Under the pieces are notes generated by a model. It ran no database searches, was not told the origin of the DNA, and saw nothing but the letters and a program-made list of their open reading frames with translations. Shown in pieces: positions 31,339-41,798 of a stretch of 42,287 bases of DNA (positions are counted from its first letter, which is position 1; every line of letters begins with the position of its first letter). A program made the position numbers and the translations under genes. Source of the DNA: Alphaproteobacteria bacterium (lineage in GTDB: Bacteria; Pseudomonadota; Alphaproteobacteria; Paracaedibacterales; CAITNM01); contig CANJXJ010000009.1 in NCBI GenBank assembly GCA_947478955.1, forward strand, positions 1 through 42,287. Direction: 5' to 3'.

Positions 31339-32684
31339 TATTTCTTACCTTTAGCCTTTGCTTTTTTAATCAGCCCTTCGTATTGATGCGCAAGCAAATG
31401 TGATTGAATCTGTGTAATCGTTTCCATTGTAACGCTCACAACAATCAAAATTGTAGTTCCACCAAAGTAGAAAGGCAGAGACCATTTGCTTAGGATCAAC
31501 TCTGGAATCAAACAAATTGATGCTAAATACAATGCCCCTACAACTGTTAATCTGGTTAGAACATAATCTAGGTACTCAGCTGTTGCCTTACCTGGACGTA
31601 CACCTGGAACGTAGTTACCCGCTTTACGCAAGTTCTCAGCTGTTTCATTTGGGTTAAACATCAAGGCTGTATAAAAGAATGCAAAGAAAATGATCAGTCC
31701 AGCAAAACAAGCCATATACACAGGTTGACCATGAGCAAACATCATACCGATCTTACCCATTAGAGTGTCTGGGGAGCCCGTACCTGCAAACCCTGTAATC
31801 GTTGCTGGCAATAATAACAATGACGAAGCAAAGATAGGAGGAATCACACCTGCACTATTTAGCTTTAATGGCAAATGGGTTGTTTGAGCAACCGCTGGCA
31901 TATTCACAGCGACCTGTCGTTTTGGATATTGAATAAGAATTTTACGTTGTGCACGTTCCATAAAGACAACATACCCAATCACCACTGCAACTAAAGTCAA
32001 AACTCCTAAAATCACAACTGCAGATAATGCACCCTGACGCCCTAGTTCAAAAGTACTAAGTACAGCATGAGGAAGGTTAGCTACGATACCCGCGTAAATA
32101 ATCAGAGAAATTCCATTACCAATACCACGAGAAGTAACCTGCTCACCGAGCCACATAATAAAGAGTGTGCCACCAGTTAATGTTACGACAGTGGAAAGAC
32201 GGAACATAAAGCCTGGATCTAACACAGCCATTCCTGTAGCACCTTGAATTTTTTCAAGCCCTGCAGCAATACCATAGGACTGAACCACTGCCAACAGAAC
32301 CGTTCCATAGCGAGTATATTGGTTCAACTTTCTACGGCCTACTTCACCTTCTTTTTTCAAAGCTTCTAAATGGGGAGAAATTGAGGTCATCAACTGAACA
32401 ATAATGCTTGCTGAGATATAAGGCATAATGTTCAATGCAAAAATGGTCATACGACCGATGGAACCACCGGAAAACATATCAAGAATTCCAAGAATACCGC
32501 CCGCATTGCTGCGAACAAATTCTTGGATAATCATTGGGTTGATTCCTGGCAACGGAATATAGGTGCCAAGTCGATAAACGACAAGCACTGCTAGAGTAAA
32601 CCATATACGCTTCTTTAAATCTTCTGCTTTTTTAAACGTAGAAAAATTTATATTAGCAGCTAACTGTTCGATAGCAGACGACAT
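31338..32684 (-). CDS. secY: Preprotein translocase channel SecY
   Basis: The 448-residue protein-conducting channel with ten hydrophobic helices. GTYIPLPGIN, FSGGSIGRMTIFALNIMPYISASIIVQLM and NPNETAENLRKAGNYVPGVRPGKATAEYLD are family signatures; the plug and pore-ring region follow the second helix. The stop overlaps the adk start by one base. It works with SecG encoded at 15315 to export the signal-peptide proteins of this window. Confidence 0.98.
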   Translation of the reverse strand: MSSAIEQLAANINFSTFKKAEDLKKRIWFTLAVLVVYRLGTYIPLPGINPMIIQEFVRSNAGGILGILDMFSGGSIGRMTIFALNIMPYISASIIVQLMTSISPHLEALKKEGEVGRRKLNQYTRYGTVLLAVVQSYGIAAGLEKIQGATGMAVLDPGFMFRLSTVVTLTGGTLFIMWLGEQVTSRGIGNGISLIIYAGIVANLPHAVLSTFELGRQGALSAVVILGVLTLVAVVIGYVVFMERAQRKILIQYPKRQVAVNMPAVAQTTHLPLKLNSAGVIPPIFASSLLLLPATITGFAGTGSPDTLMGKIGMMFAHGQPVYMACFAGLIIFFAFFYTALMFNPNETAENLRKAGNYVPGVRPGKATAEYLDYVLTRLTVVGALYLASICLIPELILSKWSLPFYFGGTTILIVVSVTMETITQIQSHLLAHQYEGLIKKAKAKGKK

Positions 32685-32694
32685 CGTTTTTCCT

Positions 32695-33156
32695 TTATTC
32701 TATAATTAATTCGCCGCCACTTTCGCTTACCAACGACTCAGCTGACTTAGTAGCCTTGGTTACCGCATAGGTGAACTTGGCTTTCGGCTTTCCGTTAGCA
32801 AGCAATCTAATTTCTTCAAAATATTTTGGCATATAACCAACTTTAATGAGAAGATCTCTATCGATTTTTTCTCCGGCCTTAATAAGACCGTTATCTAACA
32901 TTAAATTGACTTTGTTGAAATCTAATTCGTATTTTTTTGTAGCATGAATATTTTTGAAGCCGCGCTTTGGTAAACGACGGTAAATTGGGTTTTGACCACC
33001 TTCAAATCCATTCAAAGAAACACCAGACCTAGCAGTTTGACCTTTTCCACCACGACCTGATGTTTTTCCTAAGCCAGAACCTATACCACGACCAAGTAAT
33101 TTCGCCTTTGTGCGAGCACCTGGATTATCGCGGATTTCATTAAGCGTAAAAGACAT
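32695..33156 (-). CDS. rplO: Ribosomal protein L15
   Basis: A 153-residue 50S protein. The Gly-rich N-terminal extension (RGIGSGLGKTSGRGGKGQTARSG) that threads through 23S rRNA and the motif FEGGQNPIYRRLPKRGFKN are clear. It lies between rpmD and secY, 10 nt on each side. Confidence 0.98.
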   Translation of the reverse strand: MSFTLNEIRDNPGARTKAKLLGRGIGSGLGKTSGRGGKGQTARSGVSLNGFEGGQNPIYRRLPKRGFKNIHATKKYELDFNKVNLMLDNGLIKAGEKIDRDLLIKVGYMPKYFEEIRLLANGKPKAKFTYAVTKATKSAESLVSESGGELIIE

Positions 33157-33166
33157 AATGCTTCAC

Positions 33167-33373
33167 CTATTCACTAACAACTTGCACCATGTGGCGCACT
33201 TTACGAATTAAACCTTGCACTTCGGGAGTATTTTCCAACTCTCTCACTGCATTCATTTTTCCAAGACCAAGACCTTTAAGATGCAATCTTTGCTTTGATT
33301 CACGACGAATCGGACTTCCCACTTGCTGGATCTTAACTGTACCTGCTGGATTTTTTGTTTTTTTCTTTACCAT
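33167..33373 (-). CDS. rpmD: Ribosomal protein L30
   Basis: A 68-residue 50S protein. The core KIQQVGSPIRRESKQRLHLKGLGLGKMN and the C-terminal VRHMVQVVSE match L30. A short Lys-rich N-terminal extension is present. Some reduced alphaproteobacteria lack this gene; here it is kept in its usual place between rpsE and rplO. Confidence 0.97.
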   Translation of the reverse strand: MVKKKTKNPAGTVKIQQVGSPIRRESKQRLHLKGLGLGKMNAVRELENTPEVQGLIRKVRHMVQVVSE

Positions 33374-33381
33374 TACTACAC

Positions 33382-33948
33382 CTACTGATTCGAAGTGGCT
33401 GCTGCTTGACCATCGCGGCGCACAAGCACATCAGAAATTTTCTTGCCTAACTTTGCTGCAATGACCTTCGGAGAAGAAACGCTTTGTAATGCTTCAAAAG
33501 TAGCACGCACCATATTATGGTAGTTATTTGTACCGTTTGATTTGCTAACAATATCATGAATTCCTAAGGCTTCAAAAACTGCACGCATTGGACCACCTGC
33601 AATAACTCCAGTACCTGCTGGCGCTGAACGCAACACAACAATACCAGCACCACATCTTGCTTTCACATCATGGTGAAGGGTACGACCTTCGCGAAGAGGG
33701 ATTCTTATCATTGAACGCTTCGCTTTATCTACGGCTTTTTTAACTGCATCAGGCACTTCTCTTGCTTTGCCAGTCGCATAGCCTACGCGGCCTTTACCAT
33801 CACCTACAACAACAAGTGCTGAAAAACGCATGGTCTTACCGCCTTTTACAACTTTCGTCACACGGCGAACGTTTACTAATTTTTCGACGATTTGGTCGTC
33901 GCGATCACGTTCACGTTGGTCGCTATTACCTTTTGATTGTCTTGCCAT
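33382..33948 (-). CDS. rpsE: Ribosomal protein S5
   Basis: A 188-residue 30S protein with roles in decoding fidelity and mRNA unwinding. [12 protein letters not shown]-type motif ([18 protein letters not shown]), [18 protein letters not shown] and the C-terminal domain with [16 protein letters not shown]-like sequence are visible. It follows rplR by 9 nt. Confidence 0.98.
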   Translation of the reverse strand: MARQSKGNSDQRERDRDDQIVEKLVNVRRVTKVVKGGKTMRFSALVVVGDGKGRVGYATGKAREVPDAVKKAVDKAKRSMIRIPLREGRTLHHDVKARCGAGIVVLRSAPAGTGVIAGGPMRAVFEALGIHDIVSKSNGTNNYHNMVRATFEALQSVSSPKVIAAKLGKKISDVLVRRDGQAAATSNQ

Positions 33949-33957
33949 ACTATACCC

Positions 33958-34317
33958 TTAAAACTTCAAACCAGCAGCACGTGCTGCATCTGCCAATGCT
34001 TTGACGCGACCATGGTACAAGTACCCTGAACGATCAAAAACAACTTTTTCAATACCTTTTGCTTTGGCTAATTCTGCGACTTTTGTACCTACAAATTTTG
34101 CCGCTTCAATATTTGAACCGTTCTTTAACGCACTTCCCGGTTTCCCAGAAGTACCAACCAATACAAGGCTCTGTGTACCAGTACCATCAATAATTTGCGC
34201 ATAGGTGTGCAAATTTGTACGGTGAACACACAAACGCGGTAGACCTATTGCTACCTTGCGTAATTTTGTACGAATGCGTTGCTTGCGTCGCTGCTGTAGC
34301 TGAGCTGAACTTAACAT
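33958..34317 (-). CDS. rplR: Ribosomal protein L18
   Basis: A 119-residue 5S rRNA-binding protein. [35 protein letters not shown] is the typical N-terminal half; the C-terminal [20 protein letters not shown] is diagnostic. Two nt after rplF. Confidence 0.98.
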   Translation of the reverse strand: MLSSAQLQQRRKQRIRTKLRKVAIGLPRLCVHRTNLHTYAQIIDGTGTQSLVLVGTSGKPGSALKNGSNIEAAKFVGTKVAELAKAKGIEKVVFDRSGYLYHGRVKALADAARAAGLKF

Positions 34318-34319
34318 GG

Positions 34320-34853
34320 CTACTTCTTCTTTCCTTCTTTACGAATGATAAACTCGGTTTCCCTAAGAACTCCCTTGCCTTTGTAAGGCTCAGGCTTTCT
34401 ATACTCACGTAAATGTGCCCCAACTGAACCTACTAGCTGCTTATCAAAGCCAGTTATAGCGATTGCAGTTGGTTTTTCACATTTGATCTCAATTCCGGCA
34501 GGAATGTCATAAACAATATCATGGCTAAAGCCTAGTTGCAAAGTCAATTTGCTACCAGCAACAGCGGCACGATACCCAACACCAACAAGGCTAATGTTTA
34601 AGGTAAACCCCTTATCCAATCCTTTAATAATATTCGATAGGTTCCGTTGGGTTGTGCCCCATAAAGAACGTCCACGTTGGGTAGTTTCTTTCGGGCTAAC
34701 CAAAAAACCCTTTTCAGTTTTTGCAAAATTAATACAATCAGGAACTTCATAATCTTTAGTTCCAGCTCTTCCCTTTAAAGTAATTACGTTCCCAACCTGG
34801 GACATTGATACCCCTGCAGGTAGTATAACTTCATGTTTACCAACGCGTGACAT
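34320..34853 (-). CDS. rplF: Ribosomal protein L6
   Basis: A 177-residue two-domain 50S protein near the factor-binding site. [15 protein letters not shown] at the start, [21 protein letters not shown] in the second domain and [23 protein letters not shown] at the end are characteristic. It lies 12 nt after rpsH. Confidence 0.98.
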   Translation of the reverse strand: MSRVGKHEVILPAGVSMSQVGNVITLKGRAGTKDYEVPDCINFAKTEKGFLVSPKETTQRGRSLWGTTQRNLSNIIKGLDKGFTLNISLVGVGYRAAVAGSKLTLQLGFSHDIVYDIPAGIEIKCEKPTAIAITGFDKQLVGSVGAHLREYRKPEPYKGKGVLRETEFIIRKEGKKK

Positions 34854-34865
34854 GATCTAATCCTC

Positions 34866-35264
34866 TTAAAATACCCGACACAAAACTTCGCCACCAACTG
34901 TAAGTTCGCGGGCTTTAGCGTCTGATACAATACCTCTATTTGTTGACAATATTGAAATACCCAAACCATTTGCAACTTTTGAAAGGGTAGCAATTGGTGA
35001 ATACACACGACGACCAGGTTTTGACACGCGGTCAATTGACCGTATTACAGGTTGATTTTCATGGTACTTCAATTCAATTTTTAATTCTTTATGCCCACTC
35101 GCTGCATTCTCAACTAGGTAAGTTCTAATGTAGCCCTCTTCTTGAAGAACTTTCACAAGGCCTTCTTTTTCAATTGAATAAGGACACAGAACTGACTGTT
35201 TACGGGCTCTTTGTCCGTTTCGAATACGAGTCAACAAATCTGCAATAGGATCGGTCATTGTCAT
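34866..35264 (-). CDS. rpsH: Ribosomal protein S8
   Basis: A 132-residue 16S-binding assembly protein, in other bacteria the repressor of the spc operon. TDPIADLLTRIRNGQRARK at the start and the C-terminal GLGISILSTNRGIVSDAKARE (usually STSKG) match the family. Regulation by S8 binding to a leader near rplE was not tested here. Confidence 0.98.
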   Translation of the reverse strand: MTMTDPIADLLTRIRNGQRARKQSVLCPYSIEKEGLVKVLQEEGYIRTYLVENAASGHKELKIELKYHENQPVIRSIDRVSKPGRRVYSPIATLSKVANGLGISILSTNRGIVSDAKARELTVGGEVLCRVF

Positions 35265-35270
35265 AATTTT

Positions 35271-35576
35271 TTACCAACTTGATTTAGTTAAACCAGGAAT
35301 CATTCCCTGATTACCTAGCTCACGCAATGCAATACGTGATACTTGAAATTTGCGATAGTACCCTCTTGGGCGGCCTGTTATTTCACAACGATTTCTCACT
35401 CGCGTCGCTGACGAATTTCTTGGACGCTCAGCAAGCTTCATAGTTGCACGAATACGATCTTCCAAAGGAAGGTCTTTATTATAAATAATTTTTTTCAAAG
35501 CCTCACGACCAATCTTCTGATTTTTAACCAGTCCGATGCGGGTTTTGTTTTTTTCGATTGAACTAATCTTTGCCAT
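35271..35576 (-). CDS. rpsN: Ribosomal protein S14, zinc-free form
   Basis: A 101-residue 30S protein. Its length and the presence of a single Cys ([17 protein letters not shown]) show the longer zinc-independent type. The C-terminus [18 protein letters not shown] is standard. Six nt on each side to rplE and rpsH. Confidence 0.98.
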   Translation of the reverse strand: MAKISSIEKNKTRIGLVKNQKIGREALKKIIYNKDLPLEDRIRATMKLAERPRNSSATRVRNRCEITGRPRGYYRKFQVSRIALRELGNQGMIPGLTKSSW

Positions 35577-35582
35577 TTCCTC

Positions 35583-36122
35583 TTATCCTTGAATTGGGAA
35601 GTTAAGCGCTTTTAGCAAAGCTAAAGCATCCTTATCGTTTCGTGCAGTAGAACAGATAGTGATATCCATACCCCGAACTTTATCAACCTTATCATAGTTA
35701 ATTTCAGGGAAAATCAGCTGCTCTTTAAGACCTAAAGAATAGTTACCATTACCATCAAAGCTTTTCTTTGATAATCCTCTGAAGTCGCGCACCCGAGGTA
35801 AAGCAATGTTAACAAGACGATCAATAAATTCAAACATGCGGTCTTTACGAAGCGTAACTTTTACACCAATGTTCATGCCTTCACGAAGTTTAAAGCTCGC
35901 TATCGAATTTTTTGCCTTTGTAATCACTGGCTTTTGGCCCGCAATTAACATCAAGTCATCATAGGCTGCTTGAATCTTTTTGCTATCCTGTGTTGCTTCC
36001 GGAACACAGATATTGATAACCACTTTTTCAAGTCTTGGAACTTGCATAACATTTGTATACCCAAGCTCAGCCTTAATTGTTTGCTTGATTTGAGTTTCAT
36101 ATAATTTTTTAGCTGCACTCAT
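35583..36122 (-). CDS. rplE: Ribosomal protein L5
   Basis: A 179-residue 5S rRNA-binding protein of the central protuberance. [20 protein letters not shown], the [31 protein letters not shown] segment and [24 protein letters not shown] are diagnostic. Two nt after rplX. Confidence 0.98.
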   Translation of the reverse strand: MSAAKKLYETQIKQTIKAELGYTNVMQVPRLEKVVINICVPEATQDSKKIQAAYDDLMLIAGQKPVITKAKNSIASFKLREGMNIGVKVTLRKDRMFEFIDRLVNIALPRVRDFRGLSKKSFDGNGNYSLGLKEQLIFPEINYDKVDKVRGMDITICSTARNDKDALALLKALNFPIQG

Positions 36123-36124
36123 GA

Positions 36125-36457
36125 TTAAACTTTCAAAATAGCATTGCCAGTTTTTTTGAAAAAGCGTTCGTTCTTGCCTTCAGCATTTGTACGAACACCA
36201 ACTTTTTCAATTTTATCTGACTGTGGATTAACAATTCCAACATTCGACAAATGAACGGGAAGAATTTTTTCAACTTGTCCACCTTGTGGGTTAGTCGCTG
36301 ATGGCTTTACGTTACGGATAACTTTATTGACACCGTCAATCAAAAGTTTTGCGTCATTTAACATAACCTTTTGCACAACACCACGTTGTCCTTTATTGCG
36401 ACCAGTTGTGACTTCAACTAGATCACCTTTTTTTACTTTAAAACGAACTTGCGTCAT
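36125..36457 (-). CDS. rplX: Ribosomal protein L24
   Basis: A 110-residue assembly-initiating 50S protein with an N-terminal KOW motif ([23 protein letters not shown]). Its first base is shared with the end of rplN. Slightly longer than the 104 residues of E. coli. Confidence 0.97.
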   Translation of the reverse strand: MTQVRFKVKKGDLVEVTTGRNKGQRGVVQKVMLNDAKLLIDGVNKVIRNVKPSATNPQGGQVEKILPVHLSNVGIVNPQSDKIEKVGVRTNAEGKNERFFKKTGNAILKV

Positions 36458-36825
36458 TACAGCACCTCTGGAGCAAGAGAAATAATCTTCATATAGCCAG
36501 CAGCACGCAATTCACGAGTTACTGGACCAAATATACGACTTCCTATTGGCTCGCCTTGTTTATTGATTAATACCGCTGCATTTTTATCGAAGGAGATTGT
36601 CGATCCATCAACACGTTTTACCGGTTGTTTTGTTCTGACAATAACTGCTCTAAAAATTTCACCTTTTTTTGCTTTGCCCCTTGGCACAGCATCTTTCACG
36701 GTTACAACGATAACATCACCAACGGATGCATATCTTCTTTTAGAACCACCCAACACTTTAATGCACAAAACTTCTTTTGCACCTGAATTGTCTGCTACTT
36801 CTAATCTACTCTCGGACTGAATCAT
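36457..36825 (-). CDS. rplN: Ribosomal protein L14
   Basis: A 122-residue 50S protein at the subunit interface. [33 protein letters not shown] and [17 protein letters not shown] are strongly conserved. The stop overlaps rplX by one base. In E. coli this is the first gene of the spc operon; here it continues from rpsQ with 9 nt, so no break is seen. Confidence 0.98.
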   Translation of the reverse strand: MIQSESRLEVADNSGAKEVLCIKVLGGSKRRYASVGDVIVVTVKDAVPRGKAKKGEIFRAVIVRTKQPVKRVDGSTISFDKNAAVLINKQGEPIGSRIFGPVTRELRAAGYMKIISLAPEVL

Positions 36826-36834
36826 GACTTTACC

Positions 36835-37074
36835 TTATTTCGCTACTTTTTCTTGAGCTACCCAAGTTTTCGTTTTAGAAATTGGGCTTGATTCAATAAT
36901 ACGAATAACGTCACCAACATTAAATGCATTTGTCTCATCATGAGCTGCATATTTTTTGTGACTCTTCACGTACTTGTGGTAAACAGGATGCATAACATCT
37001 CTCTCAACCTTAACAATAACTGTTTTAGCAGCTTTGTTACTAACTACTACACCCTGCAATACACGACGTGGCAT
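36835..37074 (-). CDS. rpsQ: Ribosomal protein S17
   Basis: A 79-residue primary 16S-binding protein with an OB fold. [20 protein letters not shown] and [19 protein letters not shown] match the family signatures. It follows rpmC by 15 nt. Confidence 0.97.
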   Translation of the reverse strand: MPRRVLQGVVVSNKAAKTVIVKVERDVMHPVYHKYVKSHKKYAAHDETNAFNVGDVIRIIESSPISKTKTWVAQEKVAK

Positions 37075-37089
37075 ACTTGAACTCTCTTC

Positions 37090-37281
37090 TTATGCTGACT
37101 TTAATTGTGTCAGTTTGGTTTTTACACGAGCATAATCCCGACGACATTCACGCACACGGGATGTTTTCTCCAATTTTCCTTCGGTTTTTTGCATACGTAA
37201 GTTAAACAATTCCTTTTTAAGGGAAATTAGGTTTTCAACTAACGCTTTCGCATTTTTTTCTTTTAATTCAACAAACTTCAT
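37090..37281 (-). CDS. rpmC: Ribosomal protein L29
   Basis: A 63-residue helical hairpin at the tunnel exit. I chose ATG 37281 (MKFVELKEKN), preceded by GCGGTGA; a GTG nine bases upstream would add three residues. The LKKELFNLRMQ segment is diagnostic. Confidence 0.95.
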   Translation of the reverse strand: MKFVELKEKNAKALVENLISLKKELFNLRMQKTEGKLEKTSRVRECRRDYARVKTKLTQLKSA

Positions 37282-37307
37282 AGCAATCACCGCTAACTAA
37301 TATAGGT

Positions 37308-37718
37308 TTAAATCAATCGTTTTACAAATTTTGTTTCGATCGGTAGTTTTTCTGCAGCCAATTTAAAGGCAGCTTCCGCAACTTCTTCAGAAACACCATC
37401 TAATTCGAACATAATTTTTCCAGGCTTTACCCTACATATCCAAAATTCTACGCCACCTTTACCGCTACCCATACGAACTTCAGCTGGCTTCCTTGATACT
37501 GGAACATCCGGAAACAAACGAATCCATACTTTTCCAACACGACGCATATGACGCGTAATTGCACGACGAGCTGATTCAATTTGCCTAGCGGTAACACGAG
37601 CTGGCTCTAAGGCTTTCAAACCATAGGAACCATAGCTGACTGAAAAACCAGCCTTAGCAATGCCATGAATCTTGCCTTTAAAGGCTTTTCTAAACTTTGT
37701 TTTCTTTGGAGACAACAT
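37308..37718 (-). CDS. rplP: Ribosomal protein L16
   Basis: A 136-residue 50S protein near the A site. [15 protein letters not shown], the [22 protein letters not shown] segment and [23 protein letters not shown] are characteristic. It follows rpsC by 11 nt. Confidence 0.98.
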   Translation of the reverse strand: MLSPKKTKFRKAFKGKIHGIAKAGFSVSYGSYGLKALEPARVTARQIESARRAITRHMRRVGKVWIRLFPDVPVSRKPAEVRMGSGKGGVEFWICRVKPGKIMFELDGVSEEVAEAAFKLAAEKLPIETKFVKRLI

Positions 37719-37729
37719 GGTCTAATTCC

Positions 37730-38395
37730 TTATACTGCTGCTGCGCGTTTATCATGGATCATCGGGTCGTGTTCTTTTATTTCACCCTTATAAATCCAAA
37801 CTTTTATACCAATTGCACCGTAAGTTGTTTTAGCGGTTGCTGTACCATAATCAATATCAGAGCGTAGAGTATGCAAAGGCACACGTCCTTCACGATACCA
37901 TTCCATGCGCGCAATTTCTGAACCGGACAAACGGCCAGCAGAATTCACACGAATACCAATAGCCCCCATACGCATTGCAGTTTGCATACCGCGCTTCATC
38001 GCTCTTCTGAAAGAAACACGACGCTCAATTTGCTGCGCTATTCCTTCGGCAACTAACTTAGCATCTAATTCAGGCTTACGCACTTCAACAATATTAATTG
38101 CTGCTTCTGCATTAGCTAACGTTCCAATTTTCTTCTTTAGCTTTTCAATATCGGCGCCTTTTTTGCCAATAAGAACGCCTGGGCGTGCTGCATGAATCGT
38201 AACACGAGCCTTCTTTGAAGGACGCTCAATAACTACGCGTGATATACCTGCCTGGGCAAAACTTTTTTCAACATAATCACGAATTGCAAAATCTTGATGC
38301 AGAAAATTTGCATAATCCTTGCCGGAAAACCAGCGAGAATCCCAAGTCTTATTGATTCCGATACGAAGCCCAATGGGGTTAACTTTTTGACCCAT
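37730..38395 (-). CDS. rpsC: Ribosomal protein S3
   Basis: A 221-residue 30S protein at the mRNA entry site. [23 protein letters not shown] opens the protein. The KH domain has [16 protein letters not shown]. The C-terminal domain has [35 protein letters not shown]. One nt after rplV. Confidence 0.98.
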   Translation of the reverse strand: MGQKVNPIGLRIGINKTWDSRWFSGKDYANFLHQDFAIRDYVEKSFAQAGISRVVIERPSKKARVTIHAARPGVLIGKKGADIEKLKKKIGTLANAEAAINIVEVRKPELDAKLVAEGIAQQIERRVSFRRAMKRGMQTAMRMGAIGIRVNSAGRLSGSEIARMEWYREGRVPLHTLRSDIDYGTATAKTTYGAIGIKVWIYKGEIKEHDPMIHDKRAAAV

Positions 38396-38396
38396 A

Positions 38397-38762
38397 CTAA
38401 TTACCTTCTTCTACAGTTTTTTCTGTGACAACAATGCGCAAGTGGCTGAAAAACTTTTTGATAATTCCGTTTTTTGAACGACCACGCGCTTGAAAACGAC
38501 GCATACATAAGCCCTTGCCTACATAAGCTTCATCAACATATAAGTTGTCAACATCAAGTCCATGGTTAGCTTCAGCGTTCGCTATCGCAGAACGTAATGC
38601 CTTCAATACATCACTCGCCACTCTCTTTTGAGAAAAACGAAGAGAATTCATTGCCTTATCAACTTTTATACCGCGTATAGATTGAGCCACTAAATTCAAT
38701 TTCCTGGGACTTACCCGGATATTGCGTAGCTCTACTTGCGCTGACTTTTCACTTACTTGCAT
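38397..38762 (-). CDS. rplV: Ribosomal protein L22
   Basis: A 121-residue exit-tunnel protein. [19 protein letters not shown] at the N-terminus, and the extended hairpin with [27 protein letters not shown] (KRxxPRARGRAxxI-type), are clear. The hairpin tip residues differ slightly from the common PRARGRA. Confidence 0.97.
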   Translation of the reverse strand: MQVSEKSAQVELRNIRVSPRKLNLVAQSIRGIKVDKAMNSLRFSQKRVASDVLKALRSAIANAEANHGLDVDNLYVDEAYVGKGLCMRRFQARGRSKNGIIKKFFSHLRIVVTEKTVEEGN

Positions 38763-38770
38763 ACTCTAGC

Positions 38771-39043
38771 CTACTTCTTTTTCTTATCAGCACCATGACC
38801 ATAGTAGTTCCTTGTTGGTGAAAATTCACCAAGCTTATGACCTACCATATTCTCAGATACTAATACTGGAATAAACTTTTGCCCATTATAAACACCAAAT
38901 GTAACCCCCACAAATTGAGGGATAATGGTTGAACGACGAGCCCATGTTTTAATGACATCTTTACGGCCTGAAGCTTTAACAGCATCTACCTTTTTTAAAA
39001 GAAATCCATCAAAAAAAGGACCTTTCCAAACTGACCTTGGCAC
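38771..39043 (-). CDS. rpsS: Ribosomal protein S19
   Basis: A 90-residue 30S head protein. [40 protein letters not shown] and [20 protein letters not shown] are conserved. It follows rplB by 11 nt. Confidence 0.98.
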   Translation of the reverse strand: MPRSVWKGPFFDGFLLKKVDAVKASGRKDVIKTWARRSTIIPQFVGVTFGVYNGQKFIPVLVSENMVGHKLGEFSPTRNYYGHGADKKKK

Positions 39044-39054
39044 AACTTCCTCCG

Positions 39055-39879
39055 TTACGCTTTACGACGACGTACAATCATTTTTGTTGTACGCTTGTTA
39101 GTACGAGTCTTCTTACCCTTTGTCTTCTTACCCCAAGGTGTTACTGGGTGACGACCACCAGAAGTGCGTCCTTCACCACCACCATGAGGGTGATCAATTG
39201 GGTTCATTGCCACACCACGAACGATAGGTCTACGACCTAACCAACGCATACGACCAGCTTTACCGTATGAACGGTTTGAGTGATCTTGATTTGACATTGC
39301 ACCAATCGATGCAAAGCACTCACCATTCACCAGCCGAACTTCACTAGAAGACAATTTCATAATGACATTATGGCCATCACGCCCCATAATTTGAGCATAA
39401 CTACCAGCTGATCTTGCCAATTGTCCGCCTTTTCCAACCTTTAGTTCAATGTTGTGAACAACAGAACCAATTGGAATATTTTTAAGACGCATTGAATTGC
39501 CAGGCTTAATGTCAACCTTATCACCAGAAACCACATGATCGCCAGTCTTTAAACGTTGAGGAGCCAAAATATATCTCTGCTCACCATCGGTATACTGTAT
39601 CAACGCAATAAAGCCTGTGCGGTTAGGATCATACTCAACACGCTCAACAGTTGCTATCAAATCATGCTTATCACGACGAAAATCAACCAGACGATAACTT
39701 TGCTTATGACCACCACCACGATTCCATGAGGTAATCCGGCCGTAGTTGTTGTGCCCACTTTTTGATGACTTACCAACAGTAAGCTTCTTCAAAGGTGAAC
39801 CCTTCCACAACTCTGAACGATCAATGTTAACAAGCTGACGCTGTGACTGAGTTGTCGGTTTATATTTCTTTAGTGCCAT
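39055..39879 (-). CDS. rplB: Ribosomal protein L2
   Basis: The 274-residue 50S protein required for subunit association and peptidyl transferase function. I chose ATG 39879, giving the normal [10 protein letters not shown] start after GGGAGC; a longer in-frame extension would overlap rpl[22 protein letters not shown] carries the conserved catalytic-centre His region. Confidence 0.98.
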   Translation of the reverse strand: MALKKYKPTTQSQRQLVNIDRSELWKGSPLKKLTVGKSSKSGHNNYGRITSWNRGGGHKQSYRLVDFRRDKHDLIATVERVEYDPNRTGFIALIQYTDGEQRYILAPQRLKTGDHVVSGDKVDIKPGNSMRLKNIPIGSVVHNIELKVGKGGQLARSAGSYAQIMGRDGHNVIMKLSSSEVRLVNGECFASIGAMSNQDHSNRSYGKAGRMRWLGRRPIVRGVAMNPIDHPHGGGEGRTSGGRHPVTPWGKKTKGKKTRTNKRTTKMIVRRRKA

Positions 39880-39880
39880 A

Positions 39881-40189
39881 TTATGCTCCCAAACCAACTG
39901 CGATTGAATCACCTGACTTCAGGCGGACAATAGCTTTTTTCGTGTCTTTGCGTCGGCCCTTACGACCTTTAAAAACTTTATTTTTACCAAATTTATTCAT
40001 TGTATTTACAGATACCACACTGACATTAAACATAGCTTCAACCGCTGACTTAATATCAGTCTTTGTTGATTCTGGCAGCACATCAAATGTGTATTGTCCA
40101 AACTGCGAACCCATTTGTGTTTTTTCTGTAACCAAAGGGCGCCTAATTACATCGTATAAACGTAAAGGGGTTTTTATTTCTTTACTCAT
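39881..40189 (-). CDS. rplW: Ribosomal protein L23
   Basis: A 102-residue protein at the tunnel exit, docking site for trigger factor and [18 protein letters not shown] and [33 protein letters not shown] are typical. The start overlaps rplD by 4 nt (ATGA) and the stop is 1 nt before rplB. Confidence 0.97.
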   Translation of the reverse strand: MSKEIKTPLRLYDVIRRPLVTEKTQMGSQFGQYTFDVLPESTKTDIKSAVEAMFNVSVVSVNTMNKFGKNKVFKGRKGRRKDTKKAIVRLKSGDSIAVGLGA

Positions 40190-40800
40190 TTCAAGCGCTC
40201 CTCTAAAGCTTTAGCAGCATCTGACGTTAAAACAACTTTTTCCTTACGAATAATGTCATAAACGTTTGCACCAATTTGTGGCAGCACATCAAGACCAACA
40301 ATATTGCTAATCGAACGAGCAAAGTTTACATCGACTGCATCATTAGCCACAAACAGCATTGAGCTTGAATGAAAAGCTGCTGCCAATTGCTTGTTAATTT
40401 TTGGCTCTGCAGTCATAAGATTATCGATAATAATTAAATTTCCCGCTTGCGCTTTTGCCGATAGAGCCATACGTAAACCTAATTTACGAACCTTTTTTGG
40501 CAAATCATATTCATGAGAACGAACAACTGGACCAAATATGATACCACCCTTGCGGAACTGCGCACCGCGCCTCGCTCCATGACGAGCACTACCGGTACCC
40601 TTTTGCTTGTAAATTTTTCTCGTCGAACCGCTAACTTCGCTTCTAACTTTTGTTTTATGGTTTCCTGAACGACGCTTAGCTAACTGCCATGTAACCACAC
40701 GAGACAAAATATCTTCGCGAGGCGTTAATCCATAGACGAAATCATCTAATTCGATATCACCAACTGCCTTGGCATCTTGATTGACAACTTTTAACTTCAT
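40186..40800 (-). CDS. rplD: Ribosomal protein L4
   Basis: A 204-residue tunnel protein. TKVRSEVSGSTRKIYKQKGTGSARHGARRGAQFRKGGIIFGP is the conserved tunnel loop. In enterobacteria L4 also represses the S10 operon; the leader lies outside the window. Overlaps rplW by 4 nt. Confidence 0.98.
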   Translation of the reverse strand: MKLKVVNQDAKAVGDIELDDFVYGLTPREDILSRVVTWQLAKRRSGNHKTKVRSEVSGSTRKIYKQKGTGSARHGARRGAQFRKGGIIFGPVVRSHEYDLPKKVRKLGLRMALSAKAQAGNLIIIDNLMTAEPKINKQLAAAFHSSSMLFVANDAVDVNFARSISNIVGLDVLPQIGANVYDIIRKEKVVLTSDAAKALEERLK

Positions 40801-40809
40801 GACAACAAC

Positions 40810-41448
40810 CTATCTTGCAACTTTAATCGCATCGCGTACATACACGATACCATTTTTGGGGCCTGGAACACTTCCACGGATAAAAACGAGACCGCGATCA
40901 GCATCAATATCTTCAACAACCAGATTTAAGGTTGTAACACGATCCACACCCATGTGTCCAGCCATTTTCTTATTCTTAAACACTTTTCCTGGATCTTGAC
41001 GGTTACCCGTTGAACCATGGTGACGGTGAGTAACTGACACACCATGGGATGCTGGCATACCACCAAACCCGTGACGCTTCATTCCACCCGCAAAACCTTT
41101 ACCAACAGTAATGCCTGCAATGTCCACCAATTGACCTTTTGTAAAATGATCAACATTTAGTTGAGTGCCTGCATCAAGCATGTTTTCAGGGTTAACCCTG
41201 AATTCACGCAAGTAGCGCATTGGCTCTACCTGCTTCTTCTCAAAGAAGGATCGCATTGGCTTTGAAAGCTTACTTGCAGCAATTGGGTCAGTACCCAACT
41301 GAACTGCCACATAACCATCTTTTTCAGCGGTTTTTTGAGAAACCACCACACAAGGTTTTACCTGGACAACAGTCACCGCCACTTGGGCACCTTGTTCATT
41401 AAATAACTGGGTCATACCCAACTTACGTCCGATTAATCCACTACGCAT
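40810..41448 (-). CDS. rplC: Ribosomal protein L3
   Basis: A 212-residue 50S protein near the peptidyl transferase centre. I chose ATG 41448, giving MRSGLIGRKLGMTQLF as in other alphaproteobacteria; upstream codons overlap rpsJ. FAGGMKRHGFGGMPASHGVSVTHRHHGSTG is diagnostic and contains the usual methylated-Gln region changed to HGVSVTHR without the Gln seen in some species. Confidence 0.97.
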   Translation of the reverse strand: MRSGLIGRKLGMTQLFNEQGAQVAVTVVQVKPCVVVSQKTAEKDGYVAVQLGTDPIAASKLSKPMRSFFEKKQVEPMRYLREFRVNPENMLDAGTQLNVDHFTKGQLVDIAGITVGKGFAGGMKRHGFGGMPASHGVSVTHRHHGSTGNRQDPGKVFKNKKMAGHMGVDRVTTLNLVVEDIDADRGLVFIRGSVPGPKNGIVYVRDAIKVAR

Positions 41449-41461
41449 AGGACCCGCCACC

Positions 41462-41770
41462 TTATAACTTAATTTCCACATCCACACCGGATGCAAGGTC
41501 AAGTTTCATTAATGCATCAACTGTTTGAGGCATCCAATCAATAATATCGATCACACGCTTGTGTGTACGAATTTCAAACTGCTCACGCGACTTCTTATCG
41601 ATGTGCGGTGAACGGTTTACCGTAAACTTTTGAATGTGTGTTGGCAATGGTATAGGACCGCGAACATTCGCACCTGTACGTTTTGCCGTATTCACAATTT
41701 CCTTTACAGACTGATCTAACAAACGATGATCATATGCCTGTAAACGAATTCTTATGCTTTGATTTTCCAT
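41462..41770 (-). CDS. rpsJ: Ribosomal protein S10
   Basis: A 102-residue 30S protein, also a NusG-binding antitermination factor. [51 protein letters not shown] and the C-terminal [19 protein letters not shown] are clear. It follows tuf by 28 nt, the usual tuf-rpsJ junction in alphaproteobacteria. Confidence 0.98.
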   Translation of the reverse strand: MENQSIRIRLQAYDHRLLDQSVKEIVNTAKRTGANVRGPIPLPTHIQKFTVNRSPHIDKKSREQFEIRTHKRVIDIIDWMPQTVDALMKLDLASGVDVEIKL

Positions 41771-41798
41771 AAAACTCGACCTTTATTCCATCCCCATT